A stretch of 51,184 bases of DNA. Source: Lachnospiraceae bacterium. GTDB taxonomy: Bacteria; Bacillota; Clostridia; Lachnospirales; Lachnospiraceae. The translations under genes and the position numbers were made by a program. Where the stretch lies: positions 1-51,184 of the forward strand of contig JAFRSD010000016.1 in the NCBI GenBank assembly GCA_017427775.1, given 5' to 3'. This document shows, piece after piece, positions 41,376 to 48,195 of the stretch. Numbering within the stretch: the stretch's first letter is position 1; each line of letters begins with the position of its first letter. The notes beneath the pieces were generated by a model. The model was not told where the DNA came from and did not search any database. It saw only the letters and a program-made list of their open reading frames with translations.

Positions 41376-42073
41376 TTTGCTTCCTCCAGGCGGAATCCGA
41401 AGCCCCAAACCGCGGTGATATTTGCCCCGCATTCTCCGAGCTTCTGCCGAAGACGCCGAACCGTGTCATCGGTTGCCCTTGTCTCCACAACACTCTCGAA
41501 TCCCCAGACCGTATTCAGCAGTTCTTCCCTCGAAACGGCCCGATCGGCATGAAGCATCAGGTATTTCAGGACTTCGTACTCTGTCGGTGTCAGGGAAAGC
41601 GGGTTCCCGTCCTTCAGAATGCGGCGCCGCTGCTCATCCAGCCTAAGTCTTCCCACCGCAATTTCAACCGAAGATTCCGTCCCGTGCTTCTGGCTTTCGA
41701 AATCGATTCGCCGGAAAATAGCGCGAACCCGCATTAGAAGCGCCATGGCGGAAAAAGGCTTCGTAATATAATCATCGCTTCCGAGACCGAGACCCATCGC
41801 GTAGTCATTTTCCGAATCCCGCGCGGTAAGCATGATGATCGGGACCGTGCTTGTCTTTCGTAACTCCGTGCATATTGCAAACCCGTCAGAGCCGGGCATC
41901 ATCACATCAAGAATGACCAGATCGCACGGTTTCTGCAAAAACCGCTCAAGCAACAGGTCTCCGGTCGGGAAATCTTCCGTCTCGTAACCGTCATTCGCGA
42001 GAAAGGTTCTGACAACCTGACGAATGTTGTCATCATCGTCCGCAATATAGATTCGTTTTGCCTCATCTGCCAT
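41372..42073 (-). CDS. OmpR-family response regulator
   Basis: I chose ATG 42073 because a longer frame would start upstream of or inside the promoter (-10 at 42102-42107). 233 residues: receiver domain with acidic pocket ADDDDN, phospho-Asp56 (LVILDVMMPG), Lys105 (YITKPFSA) and a winged-helix output domain (LSLTPTEYEVLKYLMLHAD, ETRATDDTVRRLRQKLGE). It is followed by the overlapping kinase gene. It is divergent from the VTC gene, and the TTTCGT repeats lie in the shared spacer. Confidence 0.92.
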   Translation of the reverse strand: MADEAKRIYIADDDDNIRQVVRTFLANDGYETEDFPTGDLLLERFLQKPCDLVILDVMMPGSDGFAICTELRKTSTVPIIMLTARDSENDYAMGLGLGSDDYITKPFSAMALLMRVRAIFRRIDFESQKHGTESSVEIAVGRLRLDEQRRRILKDGNPLSLTPTEYEVLKYLMLHADRAVSREELLNTVWGFESVVETRATDDTVRRLRQKLGECGANITAVWGFGFRLEEAK

Positions 42074-42101
42074 ACTGGATGTCTCCTCCGTTTTTTCTTT
42101 C

Positions 42102-42130
42102 ATTATAGCGGCGAAAACGGAATCTGACAA
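42102..42130 (-). promoter_or_regulatory. Sigma-A promoter of the two-component operon
   Basis: Read leftward, TTGTCA (42130-42125) and TATAAT (42107-42102) are 17 bases apart. Confidence 0.88.
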
Positions 42131-42171
42131 TGGGTTTCCCCTTCGAAAACTGCCGCAATTCATACGAATGA

Positions 42172-42197
42172 TTTCGTGTGTTTTTCGTAAATTTCGC
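42172..42197 (+). promoter_or_regulatory. Candidate response regulator site upstream of the VTC operon
   Basis: TTTCGT occurs at 42172 and 42183 (11-bp period) and TTTCGC at 42192. A -10 TACAAT (42239-42244) with no proper -35 follows, at nearly the same distance as at the lipoprotein gene. It could also serve the divergent regulator gene. Confidence 0.65.
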
Positions 42198-42273
42198 ACC
42201 TTTTTCTCGGAGATTTCCCGCTCTTTCGGAAGTATCATTACAATCGTAAAAGCCAAAACGAAGGAGGCACTCC

Positions 42274-43002
42274 ATGTGTAAAATACAAAGCTGTTTCAAC
42301 CGATATGAAAAGAAATACCTGATCACCAAAGAACAGTACCGGGCGGTAAAACTTGTCATGTCCCCGTATATGCGTCCGGATGAACATCCCCGTTATTCCA
42401 TCCGAAACATCTATTATGACACGGAAGACTACGAACTGATCCGCTCATCCCTGGAGAAACCGGTTTACAAAGAAAAGCTGCGGCTTCGCAGCTACGGCGT
42501 GCCCGGCAACCAGGACACGGTGTTCGTGGAATTGAAGAAAAAGTATGACGGAGTCGTCTATAAGCGGCGCATCACGGAGCCGTTACAGGAGGCCGTCCGG
42601 TTTCTTAACGGACAGCAGCATGAAAACAGTCAGATCGGCCGGGAAATCGAATGGTTTTTGAAGTATTACCGCCCGGTTCCGAAGGCGTTCATCGGGTATG
42701 AGCGCGAGGCCTGGGCATCCCAAACCGACAGCGAGTTGCGCATCACTTTCGACACCGCTTTGTGCGGCCGCAGTGACAGCCTCGATTTGCGCTCCGTCCG
42801 GGGCGGCTGCCCTCTGCTTCCCGATGACCTGATTCTGATGGAAATCAAGATTCCGGGAGTCGCGCCGATGTGGCTTGCCGGTCTTCTCTCCCGGCAGGGA
42901 ATCTTCCCAACCACATTCTCAAAATACGGTGCTTACTATCAGAAATACATATTGCAAAGCAAACCCGACACTTTCACGAAGGAGGTCATTCTCAGTGCTT
43001 AA
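42274..43002 (+). CDS. VTC-domain protein, putative polyphosphate polymerase
   Basis: The 242 residues make up a single VTC tunnel domain (PF09359-like), like yeast Vtc4 without its SPX and membrane parts. Basic and acidic tunnel residues are in place: Lys13-Lys14 (YEKKYLIT), YKEKLRLRSYG (66-75), VELKKKYDGVVYKRR (85-99), YEREAW (142-147), Asp160, MEIKIPG (189-195) and FSKYG (215-219). Vtc4 makes polyphosphate from ATP; bacterial members are mostly untested and often adjoin DUF4956 and CotH genes. AGGAGG lies upstream of ATG. First gene of a four-gene operon. Confidence 0.87.
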   Translation: MCKIQSCFNRYEKKYLITKEQYRAVKLVMSPYMRPDEHPRYSIRNIYYDTEDYELIRSSLEKPVYKEKLRLRSYGVPGNQDTVFVELKKKYDGVVYKRRITEPLQEAVRFLNGQQHENSQIGREIEWFLKYYRPVPKAFIGYEREAWASQTDSELRITFDTALCGRSDSLDLRSVRGGCPLLPDDLILMEIKIPGVAPMWLAGLLSRQGIFPTTFSKYGAYYQKYILQSKPDTFTKEVILSA

Positions 43003-43660
43003 TACCATTTTCAACGGATTCGAAATTACGGTGTCTTCATTTTTCATCTGCACGGCAGTGTCTCTGGCACTCGGGCTCGGGACGGCTCTGATCGGCATGT
43101 TCCGTTCCAAAAGCTCACGCAGTTTTCTTCTTACACTCGCCATTCTTCCCGCGATGGTGCAGCTCATCATCATGCTGGTGAACGGAAACATCGGCGCAGG
43201 TGTAGCCGTGGCCGGCGCCTTCGGGCTGATTCGCTTCCGAAGCGTCGCAGGGAGCGCAAGAGAAATCGGGCTGGTATTTCTCGCCACCGCCATCGGTTTA
43301 GCGACCGGAATGGGGTATGTGATTCTTGCGGCCGTCTTCTTCCTTCTCATTGCTGCTTACATGCTTCTGTTGACGCTAATCGGTTTCGGCGCGGGTTCCG
43401 CTGCGGAGCGGGAACTCAAAATCACGATTCCGGAAAATCTGGATTACGAAGAGTTGTTTGACGATTTGTTTCGGAAATACACGAAGAACGCCGAACTAGA
43501 CCGGGTCAAGACGACCAATATGGGAACTCTGTACGAGCTCAGCTATAAGATTCTGCTTCGTGATTCTCACGAAACCAAACAGTTCATGGATGAAATCAGA
43601 ACACGCAACGGGAACCTTACCGTTGTCTGCGGAAGACCGGTTGTGAAAGAGACTTTGTAG
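42995..43660 (+). CDS. DUF4956 membrane protein
   Basis: GTG 42995 is nine bases after GGAGG and overlaps the VTC gene by 8 bases; longer frames to 42875 start inside the VTC gene. 221 residues: about four membrane helices in the first 135 residues, including the family core GAFGLIRFRSVAGSAREIGL, then a cytoplasmic ferredoxin-like end (TTNMGTLYELSYKILLRDSH). DUF4956 is a steady companion of bacterial VTC genes. It may anchor the VTC protein and move the product across the membrane, in analogy to the yeast VTC membrane part; this is inference. Confidence 0.87.
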   Translation: MLNTIFNGFEITVSSFFICTAVSLALGLGTALIGMFRSKSSRSFLLTLAILPAMVQLIIMLVNGNIGAGVAVAGAFGLIRFRSVAGSAREIGLVFLATAIGLATGMGYVILAAVFFLLIAAYMLLLTLIGFGAGSAAERELKITIPENLDYEELFDDLFRKYTKNAELDRVKTTNMGTLYELSYKILLRDSHETKQFMDEIRTRNGNLTVVCGRPVVKETL

Positions 43661-43673
43661 GAGAAGGCAAGAC

Positions 43674-44615
43674 ATGAAATCCTTTATGAAACGCTGCCGT
43701 CACGGAATCATTTCGGGCGTTTTGATCACATTTTTCACGGGATATGCGCTTCTTGACGTGTTCGTCATCCCGCGGAATTACGGAAAAGCGGACGTCCCGT
43801 CTGCCGGGCTTTCGATATCGAAAAGCGGGGAGGACGAAAGCGAAACTGCGGAAACGTTTTCGAACACGGACGACCCAGTTGTTACCGACCTCTCTTATCG
43901 GGACGAAAACATCTCCGTCGTGATTACGCAATACCGCGTGAACGATACCGACGTTTATGTTGCCGATGTAACGGTGTCGTCTCCGGAGTACCTGTTTTCG
44001 GCATTTGCCAAGGACACATATGGGCGGAACGTGAAGGAAACCGTGTCCGAAACAGCGGACCGCGTCGATGCGATCCTGGCCGTTAACGGGGACTTTTACG
44101 GTTCCCGAACCGGCGGCTATGTCATTCGGAACGGCATCCTCTATCGGAATGTTTCCGCGAAAAATGAAGACCTCGTATTATACCAAAGCGGCAAAATGGA
44201 GGTCGTTAAGGAGTCTTCAGTTTCCGCCGACAATCTGCTCAAAGACGGTGCCGTGCAGGTTTGGTCCTTCGGTCCCGGATTACTGAAAGACGGCGAGATT
44301 ACCGTATCGGCAAGTCAGGAAGTCGGAAAAGCGAAGGCATCCAATCCCCGCACTGCTGTTGCGCAGCTTGGTGAAAACCATTATCTTTTTGTTGTCAGTG
44401 ACGGGCGGACCGGCGACAACGACGGCCTCACCCTGTATGAACTGGCACAGTTTCTGCAGACACTCGGCGCGCAAACCGCTTATAATCTCGACGGTGGCGG
44501 ATCGTCCACCATGGTCTTTATGGGAGAGGTCATCAACCACCCCACCACAAACGGTCGGAACACATCGGAAAGGAGCGTGAGTGACATTGTATGCATCGGA
44601 TATCGAAAGGAATGA
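43674..44615 (+). CDS. Phosphodiester glycosidase (NAGPA-domain) exoprotein
   Basis: The 313 residues begin with a membrane anchor (about 10-32), an acidic spacer (SKSGEDESETAETFSNTDD) and a NAGPA domain with AVNGDFYGSRTGGYVIRNG (about 135-153), NPRTAVAQLGENHYLFVVSD and YNLDGGGSSTM (about 270-280). The family hydrolyses or modifies N-acetylglucosamine-phosphodiester bonds in glycans, exopolysaccharide and teichoic acid-like polymers. It lies 13 bases behind the DUF4956 gene. Acting on a phosphodiester-linked surface polymer would fit a VTC neighbourhood. Substrate not known. Confidence 0.87.
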   Translation: MKSFMKRCRHGIISGVLITFFTGYALLDVFVIPRNYGKADVPSAGLSISKSGEDESETAETFSNTDDPVVTDLSYRDENISVVITQYRVNDTDVYVADVTVSSPEYLFSAFAKDTYGRNVKETVSETADRVDAILAVNGDFYGSRTGGYVIRNGILYRNVSAKNEDLVLYQSGKMEVVKESSVSADNLLKDGAVQVWSFGPGLLKDGEITVSASQEVGKAKASNPRTAVAQLGENHYLFVVSDGRTGDNDGLTLYELAQFLQTLGAQTAYNLDGGGSSTMVFMGEVINHPTTNGRNTSERSVSDIVCIGYRKE

Positions 44616-45030
44616 TTGCTCCGGGGACCAATCCCGGGAAACGTTGCAGCTCCGCTATTTCAGAGCTGCAAGGAATTATGTTCTGATTGCCCTTGCGGTG
44701 GCCGTATTCGGCGCCGTCTATGAGCATTTCAGCTTTGGCGTATACTCATACTATATGATCTATGCTTTTGCCGTTCCGCTTGTGTGCGGTGCTTTGCCGG
44801 CGCTTCTTCTGCCGTTCTGCAGGCGGATTCCCGCCTTTAACGGATTCGCGGGAAAGCTATGGCGTGACGGAATCGCCGTATGGACCGTCGGTTTCCTTTT
44901 TACGGGCGTAGTCCAAATCTACGGAACGGACAGCGTCTGGTCAAAGGCTTATGCCATAGCCGGCCTCGCCTTATATGCAGCCTCCGGCATTGCAGCGCTG
45001 CTTCGTGAAACCGGGGCGCAATCCCTGTGA
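44581..45030 (+). CDS. Small four-helix membrane protein in the VTC operon
   Basis: GTG 44581 is after AAGGAGCGTGA and overlaps the glycosidase gene end by 35 bases. The 149 residues have about four membrane helices (YVLIALAVAVFGAVYEHFSF first) and a soluble N-terminus of 28 residues. I know no family. Tight overlap argues for coexpression with the VTC unit. No terminator is seen between it and the convergent gene ending at 45054. Confidence 0.72.
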   Translation: MTLYASDIERNDCSGDQSRETLQLRYFRAARNYVLIALAVAVFGAVYEHFSFGVYSYYMIYAFAVPLVCGALPALLLPFCRRIPAFNGFAGKLWRDGIAVWTVGFLFTGVVQIYGTDSVWSKAYAIAGLALYAASGIAALLRETGAQSL

Positions 45031-45053
45031 CCGCAACGACGAAATGGTATTTT

Positions 45054-45782
45054 TCAAGTTTCCGCAACCTGTTTCTCCGACGAACGGCGTCTTCGCTTCG
45101 GAATGTCCTTGGAGAACTTCGACGCGGCAATCGTGTAGAATATCCCCTGAAGGAGGATTGCCGCCGCCATGAAGAAACCGACAACCTCATTGTCAATTTC
45201 CAACCGTTCCGACAGCATCGGAAGGAGAGACATCGCAGCAAATACATGTAACACCACGATCGCCAGAATTCCCGATTTCAGCACCGGCTCCTCAGGATGC
45301 GCTTTCTTACACACCCACAGCGTTCCGATCGTCATGATCATATAGCCGATATAGAGGAACGCGACTGCAACCGGCATGAGCTTCTGCCCGCCAAGGAAGG
45401 AAACTGCGGCTGCGGCAAATGCGACGAGCGGCCCAAAATAGATCCGGAACTCCCGCATTGCCATGAGCAGGCGGTACATCACGATGCACGCAAGAATTAC
45501 AACCACGACATTGAAAAGAATGAACGCCGTATCAAGGTTATCGATTGACCTCTCCCCCGCATCCGAAGCGCTTCCTGTCCGGTCAAATGCCCCGAAGAGA
45601 ATCGCAAGGATCGCGAAGAAAGCCATGTACGCAGTACACCCGAGAGCCGCAAGCGAGATCCACACGGAACGGCACGTGCTTCGAAGAAGCAAAGCCGTAT
45701 TCGGGTAACGTTTCCGCTTCTCCGTGGTTACCGGCAGGTCATCGAATTTGATTTCGGTAATAAATACGCTCTCCTGTTCCAT
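45054..45782 (-). CDS. Six-helix membrane protein of unknown function
   Basis: ATG 45782 follows GAGGGG; 242 residues. About 35 soluble N-terminal residues, then six predicted helices (ISLAALGCTAYMAFFAILAI first) and a basic end (KDIPKRRRRSSEKQ). No family recognised. It stands alone between the convergent VTC operon and the GH27 gene. Confidence 0.72.
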   Translation of the reverse strand: MEQESVFITEIKFDDLPVTTEKRKRYPNTALLLRSTCRSVWISLAALGCTAYMAFFAILAILFGAFDRTGSASDAGERSIDNLDTAFILFNVVVVILACIVMYRLLMAMREFRIYFGPLVAFAAAAVSFLGGQKLMPVAVAFLYIGYMIMTIGTLWVCKKAHPEEPVLKSGILAIVVLHVFAAMSLLPMLSERLEIDNEVVGFFMAAAILLQGIFYTIAASKFSKDIPKRRRRSSEKQVAET

Positions 45783-45828
45783 GGGTCCCCTCACTGTTTC
45801 ATTCCCGCTGCTTTACAAACACGCCCGG

Positions 45829-45872
45829 CCGGGTGTCCGGATTCGGAAAACAATCCGTCCGCCCGGCCGGTA
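45829..45872 (-). terminator. GC-rich hairpin behind the alpha-galactosidase gene
   Basis: CCGGCCGGG with an extended arm (CCGGATT/AATCCG) folds back on CCCGGCCGG. T-tract leftward is weak (GTTTGT). Confidence 0.5.
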
Positions 45873-45877
45873 TATCA

Positions 45878-47029
45878 TTATTTCACCAATTTCACGCGGA
45901 ACATCAGGCTGTCATGCGGTTCTACATTCGTAGAATAGCGTTCCTTAAAAGTTCCGACGACCTTATGCTGATAGCAGTCATAAAACTCTAACGCCATGCC
46001 GCTCGCATACGGAAGTCCGATGTCGAAGAACTCAAGAGACATCTCTCCCGGATGCTCGCCGAAGTTGAACATGCCGACCGCGTAATCACCGTTGCTGAGT
46101 GCTCTTACAAGCGTGAAGATATTCTTCGGATTGTTCCACTGGTTCACGCGGTAGAAGCTCCGACACTCCTTGTCCTGGTTGATCGCGATCACATCGCGGT
46201 TCATCAGAATGTCTGCGGTCGCAGGCGTCATGTCGCGGATGTCGCAGCCGATCATCAGCGGACTGCCCATGATCGACCACAGTGCGAAATGTGTCCGGTA
46301 CTCGGCGTCGCTGCAGCCGCCGATCTTCTCTGCGATCCAGGTGTTGCAGCTGCGTCCGTACATGCCGACCACAAGCATATCCATATCGTTATGGCAGTAC
46401 GCTCCGCCGTAAGGCGCCTTGTCCATCTGTGATTCCGCAAGCGCCTTGATGGATTCCCATTTGTCCTGAATGTCGCCGGTCGAACGGAACAGCTGCGCGC
46501 CTGAGGAACGGATCCAGCCGTGCACGTCGTCGGCGCCCCAGTTGCAGGCGCTGAATACGATGTCCCGTCCGCAGTTACGGAGCGCCATCGCCATGCGGCG
46601 GTACAGGTTCGCGCCGTCCGCGGTCGCGGGCTTATAGCAATAGTCATACTTCAGATAATCCACGCCCCATTCGGCAAATGTGGCGGCGTCGATAAACTCA
46701 TGCTCAAAGCTTCCCGGATAACCCGCGCAGGTGTGTGTTCCGGCGCAGGAATACATGCCGAACTTCAGTCCCTTCGCATGGATGTAATCCGCCACGGCTT
46801 TCATGCCGTTCGGAAACTTCTCGGGATCCGGAACAAGCCTTCCGTTCTCATCGCGCTCACGAAGACTCCAGCAGTCATCAATGACGATGTACTCATAGCC
46901 GGCGTCCTTCAGTCCGCACTCGACGAACTTGTCAGCGGTCGTGCGGATCAGTTCTTCGTTGATATTCCAGCTGAATGTGTTCCAGGAATTCCACCCCATC
47001 GGCGGGGTCGGTGCCAATAAATGTTCCAT
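45878..47029 (-). CDS. GH27 alpha-galactosidase
   Basis: ATG 47029 follows GAGAGG; 383 residues, no signal peptide, thus cytoplasmic. Barrel with TPPMGWNSWNTFSW, YEYIVIDDCW, nucleophile Asp129 in DYLKYDYC and acid/base Asp185 in RSTGDIQDKW, then a C-terminal beta domain. It removes alpha-1,6-galactose from raffinose-type sugars or galactomannan pieces; related specificity for alpha-N-acetylgalactosamine or beta-L-arabinopyranose cannot be excluded. An AraC regulator gene lies immediately upstream in the same direction. Confidence 0.92.
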   Translation of the reverse strand: MEHLLAPTPPMGWNSWNTFSWNINEELIRTTADKFVECGLKDAGYEYIVIDDCWSLRERDENGRLVPDPEKFPNGMKAVADYIHAKGLKFGMYSCAGTHTCAGYPGSFEHEFIDAATFAEWGVDYLKYDYCYKPATADGANLYRRMAMALRNCGRDIVFSACNWGADDVHGWIRSSGAQLFRSTGDIQDKWESIKALAESQMDKAPYGGAYCHNDMDMLVVGMYGRSCNTWIAEKIGGCSDAEYRTHFALWSIMGSPLMIGCDIRDMTPATADILMNRDVIAINQDKECRSFYRVNQWNNPKNIFTLVRALSNGDYAVGMFNFGEHPGEMSLEFFDIGLPYASGMALEFYDCYQHKVVGTFKERYSTNVEPHDSLMFRVKLVK

Positions 47030-47106
47030 ACTCTTACCTCTCATATACGCTGTTTCGGGCCTGCTTATTAACGGGTACATTCATAGCCGCGTCAGCCCAT
47101 ACGAGT

Positions 47107-47135
47107 ATCATAACATAAAAAACAATGCAGGGCAA
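47107..47135 (-). promoter_or_regulatory. Possible promoter of the GH27 gene inside the upstream terminator
   Basis: Read leftward, TTGCCC (47135-47130) lies in the loop and stem of the AraC terminator, with TATGAT (47112-47107) 17 bases on. Modest match; placed because no other candidate was seen. Confidence 0.4.
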
Positions 47136-47150
47136 CCACCCTGCATTGTT
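47115..47150 (-). terminator. Strong terminator of the AraC gene
   Basis: AACAATGCAGGG pairs perfectly with CCCTGCATTGTT; leftward it is followed by TTTTTT. Confidence 0.88.
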
Positions 47151-47184
47151 CATCTTACTCTTCTGTTTTCTTACCATGCCGCTC

Positions 47185-48018
47185 TTAAACTTTATAGCGC
47201 TTACGGTAATTATTGGGCGTCATGTTTTCGTATTTGCCGAATACGGTGGAGAAATAAGACGCGCTGCGGAAGCCGCATTTCTTCGCAATCTCCGCCATCG
47301 GCGTGTCGGTGTTGAGGATCATATCCATCGCCATATTGAGGCGGATCCGCGTCACGTACTCCGTGTAGTGCACGTTCAGGTGCTCACGGAATATGCGGCA
47401 CATATGCTGCTGCGAGATGCCGATATGATCGGACAGTTCCCGAAGCGTTACGTCGCGGGTCACATTGTCTTTGATGTACTCGAGGGCTATGCCGAGGATC
47501 TGCTGGCTGTTCTTGCGGTAACGGTTCATCTCGTTGAGAAGAATCGTCTGCTTGAACCAAAGGATCAGGTCATACACATATCCCGAAGCAATCTCCTGCC
47601 CGAATACATTGCCGGAATTGACGTTCACGTAAATGCTTGTAAAGAGCCATCGGGGTGTGGTGTTATCGTTGATCGATACCACCGTCGGACGGTCCAGTCC
47701 GAGATTCTTCAAAAGGTTCTCGCAGGCATCGCCGCCAAATACGACCCAGTTCGTCTCCCACGGTTCCACAGTCGGATGGTATTCATAAGGATATCCCGCC
47801 GGGATCAGAATGAAATCCCCCTCGTGCAGCATGGTCGGCACGCCGTCCGCAACAAGGACGCCCTCTCCTTTGCCGCACCGGATAATCTGATGCCAGTTCA
47901 GTCCGTCCTCGCGCACAACCTTCAGCTGTGCGTCCGTTCCGCCTACACCGGCCAGGAAGATAGGCAGATATTGAGTTCCCGAAATGTCGGGATATAAGTT
48001 TCTTCCGGGTTTCGCCAT
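47185..48018 (-). CDS. AraC-family regulator, probable sugar response
   Basis: 277 residues with AAGGAG before ATG 48018. N-terminal cupin (about 20-120, HQIIRCGKGEGVLVADG, EGDFILIPAGYPYEYH) as in sugar-sensing AraC members, and a C-terminal double helix-turn-helix (about 175-277, LRELSDHIGISQQHMCRIF and AEIAKKCGFRSASYFSTVF). The neighbouring GH27 gene suggests control of galactoside use, but that link is by position only. Confidence 0.9.
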   Translation of the reverse strand: MAKPGRNLYPDISGTQYLPIFLAGVGGTDAQLKVVREDGLNWHQIIRCGKGEGVLVADGVPTMLHEGDFILIPAGYPYEYHPTVEPWETNWVVFGGDACENLLKNLGLDRPTVVSINDNTTPRWLFTSIYVNVNSGNVFGQEIASGYVYDLILWFKQTILLNEMNRYRKNSQQILGIALEYIKDNVTRDVTLRELSDHIGISQQHMCRIFREHLNVHYTEYVTRIRLNMAMDMILNTDTPMAEIAKKCGFRSASYFSTVFGKYENMTPNNYRKRYKV

Positions 48019-48042
48019 ACATTTCTCCTTTCACGCGCTCAA

Positions 48043-48066
48043 AAAACGGAAAATCCCGTTTTTTTT
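48043..48066 (-). promoter_or_regulatory. Small A/T-flanked hairpin at the AraC transcript start
   Basis: AAAAAACGG pairs with CCGTTTTTT around a 6-base loop. The promoter at 48067-48095 places the start just before it, so the leader begins with this terminator-like stem. Confidence 0.45.
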
Positions 48067-48095
48067 ATTATCTCCTCAGCCATTTTGAAAGTCAA
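48067..48095 (-). promoter_or_regulatory. Sigma-A promoter of the AraC gene
   Basis: Read leftward, TTGACT (48095-48090) and GATAAT (48072-48067) with a 17-base spacer. Confidence 0.82.
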
Positions 48096-48130
48096 GAAAC
48101 AATTTAGAAATATGAATCAACACAAAAAGA

Positions 48131-48163
48131 AAATGCCGTATATCATTGCGCTATACGGCATTT
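48131..48163 (-). terminator. Terminator of the LtaS-like gene
   Basis: AAATGCCGTATA pairs with TATACGGCATTT; leftward it is followed by TTTTCTTTTT. Confidence 0.88.
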
Positions 48164-48195
48164 ATTTGCATAAATTGAATTAAACTTTCAGAGGC

